Shown here one piece after another: positions 18,736 to 27,426 of a stretch of 64,000 bases of DNA (positions are counted from its first letter, which is position 1; each line of letters starts with the position of its first letter). Origin of the DNA: Streptomyces rhizoryzae (lineage in GTDB: Bacteria; Actinomycetota; Actinomycetes; Streptomycetales; Streptomycetaceae). The notes below the pieces were generated by a model. That model saw only the letters and a program-made list of their open reading frames with translations. It was not told where the DNA came from and made no database searches. The stretch spans positions 1 through 64,000 of the forward strand of contig NZ_JALMUV010000008.1 of the NCBI RefSeq assembly GCF_023155275.1, written 5' to 3'. The position numbers and the translations under genes are program-made.

Positions 18736-19265
18736 CCGCCGCGACAGCCCCGATCATGGACGTGACTCCTGTCACAGCGGGCCCGGGACCTTCCGGTACC
18801 TGCCGGTAAATCCGCGTCCGGAATTCCACGATCGAATTTGCGAACCGCCGATCTCTTGTTACGGTTCTAAAAGCCCGGTCGCTGGTGCATCCCCCGTCGC
18901 CAGCGACCGGGCGCTTCCATATCCCGGCGCCGCCGTCCGGCGCCGCCCCGCCGCCTCCGGCGCGGCCGGGCCCGCGAAGCCCCCAACTCCCGCCGTACGG
19001 CGCCCCGTTGCCCCTGCGCCGACGCTGCGCGGCCGCACCCGCGCAGGGCGCGGCGGACCGCCCCGCGAGCTCCCCGACGAGGCCGCGTACCCTCCCTACG
19101 GCCGCGGCCCGGCCGCTGGACCGGGCCGGGTGCCGACTCCGACGCCCCGCCGGTGGCACCGGGTGCCCGGGCGGCCGCCGCCCCCGCGCACCGGGCCGCT
19201 CACCGCCGAACGGGTGAACCGGCGCGACACGTTTCCGGCCAGCCGCGGCCGGGGCGTGCGGCGGC
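18736..19265. other. Convergent intergenic region with a strong hairpin
   Basis: This 530-base gap lies between two convergent genes. The only clear structure is the hairpin at 18873-18912: GCCCGGTCGCTGG pairs perfectly over 13 bases with CCAGCGACCGGGC around a 14-base loop. AT-richer DNA precedes it (TTGCGA at about 18838, then TTGTTACGGTTCTAAAA). It could be a terminator, or a small RNA with its own promoter. The rest is GC-rich with open frames but no start and RBS combination I would support. Confidence 0.5.
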
Positions 19266-19976
19266 TCAGTACGCGAGCCGGCTGCCGCCGTCGGGCGTGG
19301 CGGTGCTCGCCCGGACGAGGGCGTCGACAATGGTGGAGACCTTCGGCAGCCAGGGCGCGGTCCGGCCGGGACCCGGCGGGCGCTCCCAGCGCACCTTGCC
19401 GGCGCCCGTCGGCGACGGCGGCAGCACGAGATAGCCGCCCTCGCCGTGGAACCGCAGCGAACTGGGCACCCAGTCCTGCTCGCTGAGCAACTCGCCCAAC
19501 TCCGGGAGCCCGTACGGCGTCACCAGCAGCGACCAGCGGGTCGGGCCGGCGACCACCGGGCCGGTGCGGACGCCGAAGTGGTCCAGCGCGGCCAGCGCGC
19601 GGGACGCGGCGACGGCCGGCAGGCTCACCGCGCACGGCGCCCGCCCGCCGGTGGCCAGGACGACCGGCGCGTCCGGGCGGTTGGTCCACCACCAGCGCAC
19701 CATCCGGGTGTCGGTGGTGGCCGCGAGCAGCCCGGGGTCGAAGGGGTGCGCGCCGGGCACCGCGCAGTCGGGATCGGGGCAGTTGCAGCGGCGCGGCGCC
19801 CGTTCGCCGAGGCCGAGCCGGCTGCCGGCCGGCAGCCGGCCCGCGGGCCGCAGTCCGACGCCGGGGAGGACCGGCCACTCCCACTCGGTGGCGCAGTGGA
19901 GCGCCGCACCGAGCAGCGCCGACCTCCCGCCGCGCCGGAACAGGGGCTTGCGTCGCCTTCCGAGGATCTCGCGCAT
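19266..19976 (-). CDS. PrimPol-like protein lacking catalytic residues
   Basis: A 236-residue protein with the outline of the primase/polymerase domain: PGAHPFDPGLLAATTDTRMV, VVLATGGRAPCAVSLPA and GEGGYLVLPPSPTGAGKVRW. The place of the metal-binding DxD reads VSLP, and the SxxH motif is replaced by TRWSLLVTP, so catalysis is unlikely. CNCPDPDCAVPGAH may bind zinc. It probably keeps a nucleic-acid or nucleotide-binding role. ATG at 19976 follows GGAAAGGAACG. A perfect palindrome lies about 190 bases upstream. Confidence 0.75.
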   Translation of the reverse strand: MREILGRRRKPLFRRGGRSALLGAALHCATEWEWPVLPGVGLRPAGRLPAGSRLGLGERAPRRCNCPDPDCAVPGAHPFDPGLLAATTDTRMVRWWWTNRPDAPVVLATGGRAPCAVSLPAVAASRALAALDHFGVRTGPVVAGPTRWSLLVTPYGLPELGELLSEQDWVPSSLRFHGEGGYLVLPPSPTGAGKVRWERPPGPGRTAPWLPKVSTIVDALVRASTATPDGGSRLAY

Positions 19977-20705
19977 GAGCGCTCGTTCCTTTCCGTTACG
20001 CCGAGGGCTGGTCCGTCGCCTTGCGTGCCGGTGCCAGGACACCGTTGGTGCATACCGTGCGCACCTGCCGTGGTGCTGCTCCGGGCCGGGCCGGGGTGGT
20101 ACGTCGGCCCGGTCCTGCGGTGCGGCCGGCCTGGTGGTGCGACCCGGGGGTCGTTCGCGCTCGATCACCACACGTGGTGATCCGGTCACCGCGTGTACGA
20201 GGCAGCGCATCACGCCGTACACCGGGCGTGGAACGTGGCGGAGGGTGGCGCGCGCATGGCGCTTGCGCTTCCGGTGTGCCATCCCGCCACTCGGGAGTGC
20301 GTCGCGGTGGTCGCCGTATAGGACGCCGGTGCCCGCCGGAGAGTTCCGGTGCGACCCCAACTACCCCCGCACCTCTCCGAGTACGTACCCGCCACGGTGG
20401 AGATGACGCGCTGCTGATCGCCGCCAGGAGACCTCAAATTGACGCTCGGGGGGCTGTTTTCAGGCCAATCTACAGACCTCGCTGACACCACAAACCCCAC
20501 GGGGACAGTGCTGGACATCACATCGCCGGTGCGTGTACATGTGGAGGCATTGATAGCGGAGCAGCATGACATGGGGGTTTGCGATGCTATTGAGGAACGT
20601 GAGCGGCCCGCAGTGCCGCACCACATCACTCGACTCAACGCCGCACTCCCTGCCACATCGCGGCCTGACCTGGGGCTTTGCCGGTCGCGACGTGGGTCGT
20701 CGGCC
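19977..20705. other. Long divergent intergenic region with a low-GC block
   Basis: This region separates the PrimPol-like gene from the PP2C gene. From about 20400 to 20700 the GC content drops noticeably and third codon positions lose their G/C bias. An in-frame TTG at 20439 with AGGAG eight bases upstream could extend the phosphatase by 89 residues, but codon use argues against it. A -35-like TTGACG falls at the same spot. I see no RNA gene that folds completely. Confidence 0.4.
20163..20182. promoter_or_regulatory. Perfect palindrome, candidate operator
   Basis: GATCACCA-cacg-TGGTGATC has two complementary 8-base arms around four bases, in the divergent region upstream of the PrimPol-like gene. 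It has no T-tract and is too compact for a terminator. The cognate regulator is unknown. Confidence 0.45.
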
Positions 20706-22241
20706 ATGAGCGCCCCGCACGTACCGAAAGTGGCTGGAATCGAACCAGCACTACCCGCTCCCGCGCACACTAACGACCCTTGTGTGACGCCCGCTTCCGC
20801 CGGCCCCGCCGCCGGCACCCCTCCTGACGGCCCGTCCACCACCGGCGCTCCCCAGGACCCCGCCGCCGACCTCTCCCCCGTGGACCGTCTCGCCGCCGTG
20901 CAGGACCGGCTGGCCGGCTGGATCTCCGATCTGAGCACCCTGCACGACCTCACCGAACAGCTCGCCCGCACCCGCACCGTGGAGAACGCCCTCCGCGAAC
21001 TCCTGCGGGCCGGCGCCTTCCTCGTCGGCGCCCGCCGCGGCCTGGTCGTCCTCTCCCCACAGGACGGGCTCGGCCCCGAGACCACCGTCGGACTGGGCCT
21101 GGGCCACGCCGAGATCGGCCACCTGGAGACCGTGCCGCGCCGGGCCCTGTCGTACGCGCGGATACTGGACGGCCTCCCCGAGCCCGGCGCGGGCGACGAC
21201 GCCGCGGCCGAGGCCCGTACCGAGATCGCCGAACCGGACATCCCCGGGGAGAAGGACCTCGACCCGCGGCTGCGCGAGGTCGCCGCCGGGCTCGGTTACG
21301 CCGCCAGCTACGCGGTACCGCTCGCCGCCGGTCCGGTCGGCCGGATCGGTGCCGCGGTCTGGCTCTACGACGAACCGGCCGAGCCCGGCGACCGCCGGCG
21401 CCACCTCGTCGGCCTCTACCGCGCACACGCCGCCGAGCACCTGGCCGGGCTGCTGGAGCTCCACCGCAGCCGGCAGACCGCCCGGACCCTGCGGGAGGAG
21501 CTGCTGCCGAGCCGGCTGCCGCGCATCCCCGGCGTCCGGCTCGCGGTGCGGCACGCCACCGGACCGCGCGGCGGCGGCGACTGGTACGACGCGCTGCCGC
21601 TGCCGGACGGGGCGCTGGGCCTGGCCGTGGGCTCGGTCACCGGCTCCGGGCCGAGCGCGGTGGCCGCCATGGGGCGGCTGCGGGCCTCGTTGCGGGCCTA
21701 TGCCGTGATGGAGGGCGAGGACCCGGTCGCGGTCCTCTCCGACCTGGAGCTGCTGATGCGGCTGACCGAGCCGGCGCGCAGCGCGACCGCGCTGTTCGCC
21801 TTCACCGAGCCGCCGCCGGGCGCGCCGGGCGGTCCGCCGTCCGATGGGGCCGCCGGTCCGGCGCCGCGCAAGATGGTGCTGGCCGGGGCCGGGCACTGCC
21901 CGCCGCTGGTGCTGGGCGATCTGCGGGCGGAGTTCGTGGAGACCTCGCTCTCCGCGCCGCTGGGCATGCTGGCCTGCTGGGAGGCGCCGAGCGTGGAGAT
22001 CGAACCGGGCCCCGGTGAAACCGTCCTGCTGTACAGCGACGGGTTGCTGCACCGCACCGGTGAGCCGATGGACCGGGCCTTCGCCCGGCTGCACTCCGCG
22101 GCCGCCGCGGTCCCCCGGGCGAGCCGCCGCGATCCGGAGGCCGTGGTGGACCACATCGTGCGGACGCTGCTGCCGCAGGGCCTGGAGGACGCCGCGGCGG
22201 AGGAGGACGTGGTCCTGCTGGCGGCACACTTCGAGGCGTGA
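20706..22241 (+). CDS. GAF-PP2C (SpoIIE-type) protein phosphatase
   Basis: About 511 residues from ATG 20706 (MSAPHVPKVAGIE). A Pro/Ala-rich start leads into a GAF-like domain (about 75-250) and a SpoIIE/PP2C serine phosphatase (about 275-505). The PP2C blocks are GGGDWYDALPLPDGALGLAVG, LVLAGAGHCPP-like, TVLLYSDGLLHRTGEP and EEDVVLLAAHF. Such enzymes dephosphorylate STAS-type anti-anti-sigma factors in partner-switching. The first Asp of the usual DGxG is replaced in SVTGSGPS (normally DVxGHG), so metal binding at that site may be altered. The start is uncertain; a longer TTG start at 20439 is possible. Confidence 0.8.
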   Translation: MSAPHVPKVAGIEPALPAPAHTNDPCVTPASAGPAAGTPPDGPSTTGAPQDPAADLSPVDRLAAVQDRLAGWISDLSTLHDLTEQLARTRTVENALRELLRAGAFLVGARRGLVVLSPQDGLGPETTVGLGLGHAEIGHLETVPRRALSYARILDGLPEPGAGDDAAAEARTEIAEPDIPGEKDLDPRLREVAAGLGYAASYAVPLAAGPVGRIGAAVWLYDEPAEPGDRRRHLVGLYRAHAAEHLAGLLELHRSRQTARTLREELLPSRLPRIPGVRLAVRHATGPRGGGDWYDALPLPDGALGLAVGSVTGSGPSAVAAMGRLRASLRAYAVMEGEDPVAVLSDLELLMRLTEPARSATALFAFTEPPPGAPGGPPSDGAAGPAPRKMVLAGAGHCPPLVLGDLRAEFVETSLSAPLGMLACWEAPSVEIEPGPGETVLLYSDGLLHRTGEPMDRAFARLHSAAAAVPRASRRDPEAVVDHIVRTLLPQGLEDAAAEEDVVLLAAHFEA

Positions 22242-22347
22242 GCCGGGAAGCACTGCGGCGTGCGCCGGGAAGCACTGCGGCGTGCGCCGGGAAGCACTGC
22301 GGCGTAGCCGGGAAGCACTGCGGCGTAGCCGGGCGGCATCGCTGCGT
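22242..22347. repeat. Tandem 20-bp repeat, four exact copies plus one degenerate
   Basis: GCCGGGAAGCACTGCGGCGT occurs at 22242, 22264, 22286 and 22307 (periods 22, 22, 21), with a decayed fifth copy at 22328-22347. It starts one base after the phosphatase stop and ends about 170 bases before pepP. Each unit contains AGCACTGCGGCG, but no strong internal palindrome. Confidence 0.85.
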
Positions 22348-22516
22348 AGCCGCCGGCCTCAGGTGGATATCCGCAGGTCACGGCGGTGGGCGGGACGGCG
22401 CGGGCGGCCGGTGCGCGCGCTGTCCGGCAGGTCACGCCTTCCGGCCCCTGGACCGTTTTCCGTACGCACTTACGATGGGATCCGGTTCAGTCTGAAAAGC
22501 CTTAAAAGGAGGCACG

Positions 22517-23986
22517 GTGACCGACGAGCTCACTCCGGAGACCCCGGAAGAGGAAGAGCAGCCGATCAAGCAGCGCAAGAACGGCCTGTACCCGGGCGTA
22601 TCGGATGAGCTCGCCGAGAACATGAAGAGCGGCTGGGCCGACACCGAGCTGCGCGGTCTGGAGCCGGTCGAGCAGGCGCCGCACGCCGCCCGCCGCCGCG
22701 CCGCGCTCTCCGCGCGCTTCCCCGGCGAGCGCCTGGTGATCCCCGCGGGCGTCCTGAAGACCCGTTCCAACGACACCGAGTACCCCTTCCGGGCCGCGAC
22801 CGAGTACGTCTACCTCACCGGTGACCAGACCGACGGCAGCGTGCTCGTGCTGGAGCCGCGCCCGGACGGCGCCGAGGGCCACGACGCGACGCTCTACCGC
22901 CTGCCGCGCTCGGACCGCGAGAACGGCGAGTTCTGGCTGAACGGCATGGGTGAGCTGTGGGTCGGCCGCCGGCACAGCCTGGAGGAGTCCGCGGCGCTGC
23001 TCGGCGTCCCCTGCGAGGACGTCCGCGAGCTGCCGGGCCTGCTCAAGGAGGCCACCGGCCCGGTCCGGGTCGTGCGCGGGCACGACGCCGCCATCGAGGA
23101 GGCGCTGCACGACAAGGTCACCGCCGAGCGGGACGAAGAGCTGCGGGTGTACCTCTCCGAGGCCCGGCTGGTGAAGGACGCGTTCGAGGTCGGCGAGTTG
23201 CAGAAGGCGGTCGACTCGACCGTGCGCGGCTTCGAGGACGTCGTGAAGGTGCTGGACAAGGCCGAGGCGACCAGCGAGCGCTACATCGAAGGAACCTTCT
23301 TCCTGCGCGCCCGGGTCGAGGGCAACGACGTCGGCTACGGCTCCATCTGCGCCGCCGGCCCGCACGCCACCACCCTGCACTGGGTCCGCAACGACGGCGC
23401 GGTGCGCTCCGGCGAGCTGCTGCTGCTGGACGCGGGCGTGGAGACCACCACCCTCTACACCGCCGACGTCACCCGCACCCTGCCGGTCAACGGCCGGTAC
23501 ACCGACCTCCAGCGCACGATCTACGACGCGGTGTACGAGGCCCAGGAGGCCGGGATCGCGGCGGTGAAGCCGGGCGCCGCCTACCGCGACTTCCACGACG
23601 CCGCGCAGCGGGTGCTCACCGAGAAGCTGGTGGAGTGGGGCCTGGTCGAGGGCCCGGTGGAGCGCGTCCTGGAGCTGGGCCTCCAGCGCCGCTGGACCCT
23701 GCACGGCACCGGCCACATGCTCGGCCTGGACGTCCACGACTGCGCCGCGGCCCGCACCGAGACGTACGTCAACGGCACGCTGGAGCCCGGCATGGTGCTG
23801 ACCGTCGAGCCGGGTCTGTACTTCCAGGCGGACGACCTCACGGTGCCCGAGGAGTACCGCGGCATCGGCGTCCGGATCGAGGACGACATCCTGGTGACCG
23901 AGGACGGCTGCCGCAACCTCTCGGCGGCGCTGCCGCGCCGGTCGGACGAGGTCGAGGCGTGGATGGCGGGGCTGCTCGGGAAGTAG
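22517..23986 (+). CDS. pepP: Xaa-Pro aminopeptidase (M24B)
   Basis: A 489-residue cytoplasmic enzyme with an N-terminal AMP_N domain (about 55-200) and a pita-bread catalytic domain (about 235-480). Metal ligands are visible as Asp in LLLLDAGVETTT, Asp in YTADVTRTLPV, His in HGTGHMLGLDVHD, Glu in TVEPGLYF and Glu in GVRIEDDIL. It removes N-terminal residues preceding proline using two Mn2+ ions. The GTG at 22517 has AAAGGAGG upstream. The length fits the actinobacterial aminopeptidase P family. It is convergent with a TetR gene. Confidence 0.95.
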   Translation: MTDELTPETPEEEEQPIKQRKNGLYPGVSDELAENMKSGWADTELRGLEPVEQAPHAARRRAALSARFPGERLVIPAGVLKTRSNDTEYPFRAATEYVYLTGDQTDGSVLVLEPRPDGAEGHDATLYRLPRSDRENGEFWLNGMGELWVGRRHSLEESAALLGVPCEDVRELPGLLKEATGPVRVVRGHDAAIEEALHDKVTAERDEELRVYLSEARLVKDAFEVGELQKAVDSTVRGFEDVVKVLDKAEATSERYIEGTFFLRARVEGNDVGYGSICAAGPHATTLHWVRNDGAVRSGELLLLDAGVETTTLYTADVTRTLPVNGRYTDLQRTIYDAVYEAQEAGIAAVKPGAAYRDFHDAAQRVLTEKLVEWGLVEGPVERVLELGLQRRWTLHGTGHMLGLDVHDCAAARTETYVNGTLEPGMVLTVEPGLYFQADDLTVPEEYRGIGVRIEDDILVTEDGCRNLSAALPRRSDEVEAWMAGLLGK

Positions 23987-24021
23987 TCCGGCGACGCCGC
24001 AGCGGCGCGCCGGGACGGTGG

Positions 24022-24687
24022 TCAGTCCGCCCGTCCCGGCGCGCCGCCGTCTGCGGCTCCCCCGCCGGTCCCGGCCGCCCCGGTGGTGTACGCGCCGGCC
24101 TCGGCCGCGGCCAGGACGGCGGTGGCGGTGGATTCGGCGAGGCCGGGGTCCACCGGGCGGCGGGCGATCAGGATCCGGTAGGAGAAGGGCGCGCCGAGGG
24201 CGGACAGCACGGCCTTGGGGTCGGTGTCGGCGGGCAGTTCGCCGCGGGCGACGGCGCGCCGGACCAGCGCGCCGGCCAGCTCCAGCCGCTCGTCGAAGAA
24301 GTCCCGCAGCGCGGTGGCCGCCTGCGGGTCGCGGGCCGCGGCGGCGACCACCGCCTCGATCAGGCCGCGGGTCCGGGCGTCCCCGTAGAAGCGCCCTATC
24401 GCGCGGGCCAGGGCGCGCAGGTCGCCGGGGAGGGTGCCGGTGTCGGGCAGCGGCACGTCGCCGCTCAGCTCGGTCAGCAGCTCGCAGACCAGCTTGTCCG
24501 TGCTGCGCCAGCGCCGGTAGAGGGTGGCGAGGTGGACGCCGGAGCGCTGGGCGACGCGTTCCATGGTGAGGGCGGCGAACCCGTGCTCGGCCAACTCCGC
24601 GGAGAGGGCGGCGAGTACGGCGCGGCGGGTGCGGGCGGTCCGTCCTCCGGGGCGGGTCTCGCCCGGGGCCTGGTGCGCGGTCGTCAC
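24022..24687 (-). CDS. TetR-family regulator
   Basis: A 221-residue protein with the TetR HTH: FAALTMERVAQRSGVHLATLYRRW. The C-terminal helical domain (DARTRGLIEAVVAAAARDP, FFDERLELAGALVRRAVARGE) is of the TetR_C type found in many actinobacterial repressors. The GTG start at 24687 is followed by a short Pro/Gly leader. Two palindromes lie 70-105 bases upstream and probably mark its operator. It may control itself or the SDR/FAD operon that ends 250 bases away. Confidence 0.87.
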   Translation of the reverse strand: MTTAHQAPGETRPGGRTARTRRAVLAALSAELAEHGFAALTMERVAQRSGVHLATLYRRWRSTDKLVCELLTELSGDVPLPDTGTLPGDLRALARAIGRFYGDARTRGLIEAVVAAAARDPQAATALRDFFDERLELAGALVRRAVARGELPADTDPKAVLSALGAPFSYRILIARRPVDPGLAESTATAVLAAAEAGAYTTGAAGTGGGAADGGAPGRAD

Positions 24688-24755
24688 GGCGGCTCCGTCG
24701 CGGGGGTCGGGGGCGTAGCGCAGCGCGGATTGCAGTGCAGGTTCTGGCCAAGTAT

Positions 24756-24791
24756 TGTCCAGGACAGATTAACGCGAGCAACTTCGCGTTA
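24756..24791. promoter_or_regulatory. Two palindromes upstream of the TetR gene
   Basis: TGTCCAGGACA (24756-24766) is a perfect 11-base palindrome. TAACGCGA-gcaact-TCGCGTTA (24770-24791) has perfect 8-base arms. Both lie in a short AT-richer stretch between the TetR start and the end of the SDR gene, a position expected for autoregulation. Confidence 0.5.
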
Positions 24792-24937
24792 GTTGTGGTG
24801 CCGCGCTGGTCTCGCTGGAAAGGGGACGCCGCGGGGGAGGTCCTCCCACCCCGGGACCGCGCTGGCCACCACCTTTCAACGGCGATTTCCAGCCATCTCC
24901 CGTGTTGTCCGGCTTGCCGGATCCGGCCCGCCGGCCC

Positions 24938-25768
24938 TCAGTGCAGCCCGTGCTTCCGGGCCACCATCCGCTCCACCGCCGACGCCGGCAGCAACCGCCG
25001 CAGCAGGAAGACCGCGGGGGCGTTGCTGCCGACCGCGTAGTGCGCCCGGGGCCGGGCGGCCGCCACCGCCGCGAGGACCGTGGCGGCGACCTTCTCCGGC
25101 GGGATGCCGCGCGCCTCGTTGGCGTCCAGCGCGGCCGCCATCGTCCGGTAGCCGCCGGCGAACGGCGAGCCGCCGGCCAGATAGTGGGTGCGGCGGGCGC
25201 TGATCCCGGTGGCGACCGACCCCGGCTCGACGGTGCTGAGCGCCACCCCGTACGGGGCGACCTCGCGCCGGGCGGCGTCCGCGAAGCCCTTCAGGGCGGC
25301 CTTGGAGGCCACGTAGGAGGAGCGGTAGGCGAGCGGGAAGCTGGCCAGCATGGAGCCGATCATCACCACCCGGCCGTGGCCGCGCTCCCGCATGCCGGGC
25401 AGCAGCAGCTGGGTGAGCCGCACGGCGCCGAAGACGTTCAGCTGGAACAGGCGGCGGACGGCCTCCAGGGGCAGCTCCTCGAACGGGCCGCTCTGGCTCT
25501 CGCCGGCGTTGTTGACCAGCACGTCGACCGGGCCGGCGGCGGCCGCGCACGCCTCGATGGCGGCGTCGTCGGCGAGGTCGAGGGGGAGGTAGCGGACGCC
25601 GGGCAGCGGGTCGGCGACCGCTGCGGGGTCGCGGCTGGTGCCCAGGACGCGGTAGCCGCGGTCCGCCAGCGCCGCGGCGACCGCCGCGCCGATCCCGGAC
25701 GAGGCGCCGGTCACCAGCGCGGTGCGCCCCCGCCCGCCGCCGCGCGCGGCCCCCGCGCCCGCGCTCAC
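24938..25768 (-). CDS. Short-chain dehydrogenase/reductase
   Basis: A classical SDR of 276 residues. The cofactor motif is TGASSGIG, NNAG is present in VDVLVNNAGES, and the catalytic set is Ser in MIGSMLAS with YRSSYVASK (Tyr-x3-Lys). The C-terminal region (VERMVARKHGLH) resembles SDRs acting on lipid or steroid ketones, but substrate cannot be set from sequence. Its GTG overlaps the stop of the FAD dehydrogenase gene (GTGA), so they are co-translated and may perform consecutive redox steps. Confidence 0.88.
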   Translation of the reverse strand: MSAGAGAARGGGRGRTALVTGASSGIGAAVAAALADRGYRVLGTSRDPAAVADPLPGVRYLPLDLADDAAIEACAAAAGPVDVLVNNAGESQSGPFEELPLEAVRRLFQLNVFGAVRLTQLLLPGMRERGHGRVVMIGSMLASFPLAYRSSYVASKAALKGFADAARREVAPYGVALSTVEPGSVATGISARRTHYLAGGSPFAGGYRTMAAALDANEARGIPPEKVAATVLAAVAAARPRAHYAVGSNAPAVFLLRRLLPASAVERMVARKHGLH

Positions 25769-27426
25769 GCCAGGTCCCGGGCCAGCGCCCGGCCCGCCGC
25801 CCGGCCGGAGAAGATGCAGCCGCCCAGGAAGGTGCCCTCCAGGGCGTTGTAGCCGTGCACCCCGCCGCCGCCGAAGCCGGCCACCTCGCCGGCCGCGTAC
25901 AGCCCGTCGATGACCGTGCCGTCCGGGCGGACCACCTGCGAGTCGAGCGTGGTCTCCAGTCCGCCCAGCGTCTTGCGGGTCAGCAGGTGCAGCCGGACCG
26001 CGATCAGCGGGCCGTGCGCCGGGTCGAGCAGGCGGTGCGGCCGGGCGACCCGGGTCAGCTTGTCCGGCCAGTACTCCCGGGCGTTGCGCACCGCCATCAG
26101 CTGGAGGTCCTTGGAGTACGGGTGGGCCACCGCCCGGTCCCGGGCCAGCACCTCGCGCTCGACCCGCGCGTAGTCCAGCGGGACCGAGGGCTCCAGGGCG
26201 TTCATCCCGGCGACCAGCTCGCGCAGGGTGCGCCGGACGACGAAGTCCTCACCGCGGTCCAGGAACGCCTGGACCGGGCCGGGCGCGCCCCTCTTCACCC
26301 GCGACAGCGCCAGTTTGAGGTCCTTGCCGGTGATGTCCGGGTTCTGTTCGGACCCGGAGAGCGCGAACTCCTTCTCCACGATGGAGCGGGTCAGCAGGAA
26401 CCAGGTGTGGTCGTGGCCGGTGTGCGCGATGTGGCGCAGGGTGCCGAGGGTGTCGTGCCCGGGGAAGAGCGGGGCGGGCAGCCGCCGGCCGGTCGCGTCC
26501 AGCCACAGCGACGACGGGCCGGGGATGATCCGGATCGCGTGGTCGGGCCAGACCGGGTCCCAGTTCTTGATGCCCTCGGTGTAGTGCCACATCCGGTCGC
26601 GGTTGACCAGGGAGCCGCCGGCCCGTTCGGTGATCTCCAGCATCCGCCCGTCCACGTAGGCGGGCACGCCGGTGATCATCGACTTCGGGGCCGGGCCGAG
26701 CCGTTCGGCCGGCCAGTTCCGGCGGACCAGCTCGTGGTTGCCGCCGATGCCGCCGGAGGTCACCACCACGGCCTGCGCGCGGAGTTCGAACGCGCCGTCG
26801 GTCTCCCGCGGCGAGGCCACACCGCGCGGCAGGTCCGAGGGCACCAGCGTGCGGCCGCGCACCCCGGTCACCGCCCCGTCCGCCACGATGAGTTCGTCCA
26901 CCCGGTGCCGGTGCCGGAACTCCACCAGCCCGCGCGCGGCCGCGGCCCGTACCGGCTCGGCGAAGACCCGCACCACCTCGGGGCCGGTGCCCCACGTCAG
27001 GTGGAAGCGCGGGACGGAGTTGCCGTGCCCGCCCGCCAGGCCCGCACCGCGCTCGGCCCAGCCGACGGTCGGGGTGAGCCGCAGCCCCAGCCCGTGCAGG
27101 TAGCTGCGCTTCTCGCCCGCGGCGAAGTCCACGTAGGCCCGCGCCCACTGCCGCGGCCAGTGGTCCTCCCGCTCGCGGTCGAAGCCCGCCGAGTCCAGCC
27201 AGTCGGACAGCGCCAGGTCGGCCGAGTCCCTGATGCCGGCCCGCCGTTGTTCGGGGCTGTTCACCAGGAACAGCCCGCCCAGCGACCAGAACGCCTGGCC
27301 GCCGAGGTTGGCCGCGCTCTCCTGGTCGACGACGATCACCCGCCGCCCGGCGCGGGCGAGTTCATAGGTGGCGACCAGGCCGGCCAGCCCGGCACCGACG
27401 ACGATGACATCGGCGTCGTCACTCAT
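25765..27426 (-). CDS. FAD-binding dehydrogenase (FAD_binding_2, KstD/fumarate reductase-like)
   Basis: The 553-residue flavoprotein begins VIVVGAGLAGLVATYELARAG, the dinucleotide-binding GxGxxG, and ends GGGGVHGYNALEGTFLGGCI, the second FAD contact. It resembles the actinobacterial FAD-binding dehydrogenases distantly related to 3-ketosteroid delta-1-dehydrogenase. Length fits the family (550-560). No signal or membrane anchor is seen. It lies between a TetR gene and an SDR gene with four-base overlaps on both sides. A link to steroid breakdown is tempting given the operon at 4-9 kb but is not proven. Confidence 0.86.
   Translation of the reverse strand: MSDDADVIVVGAGLAGLVATYELARAGRRVIVVDQESAANLGGQAFWSLGGLFLVNSPEQRRAGIRDSADLALSDWLDSAGFDREREDHWPRQWARAYVDFAAGEKRSYLHGLGLRLTPTVGWAERGAGLAGGHGNSVPRFHLTWGTGPEVVRVFAEPVRAAAARGLVEFRHRHRVDELIVADGAVTGVRGRTLVPSDLPRGVASPRETDGAFELRAQAVVVTSGGIGGNHELVRRNWPAERLGPAPKSMITGVPAYVDGRMLEITERAGGSLVNRDRMWHYTEGIKNWDPVWPDHAIRIIPGPSSLWLDATGRRLPAPLFPGHDTLGTLRHIAHTGHDHTWFLLTRSIVEKEFALSGSEQNPDITGKDLKLALSRVKRGAPGPVQAFLDRGEDFVVRRTLRELVAGMNALEPSVPLDYARVEREVLARDRAVAHPYSKDLQLMAVRNAREYWPDKLTRVARPHRLLDPAHGPLIAVRLHLLTRKTLGGLETTLDSQVVRPDGTVIDGLYAAGEVAGFGGGGVHGYNALEGTFLGGCIFSGRAAGRALARDLA

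Noticed and set aside
20700..20810. tRNA or tmRNA gene on the minus strand, suggested by a perfect T-arm
   Set aside because: No acceptor, D or anticodon arm could be folded around the T-arm, and no tag-peptide reading frame of a tmRNA is visible.
22242..22347. CRISPR array
   Set aside because: The copies are separated by one or two bases, not by unique spacers of 30 or more, and no cas gene is nearby.
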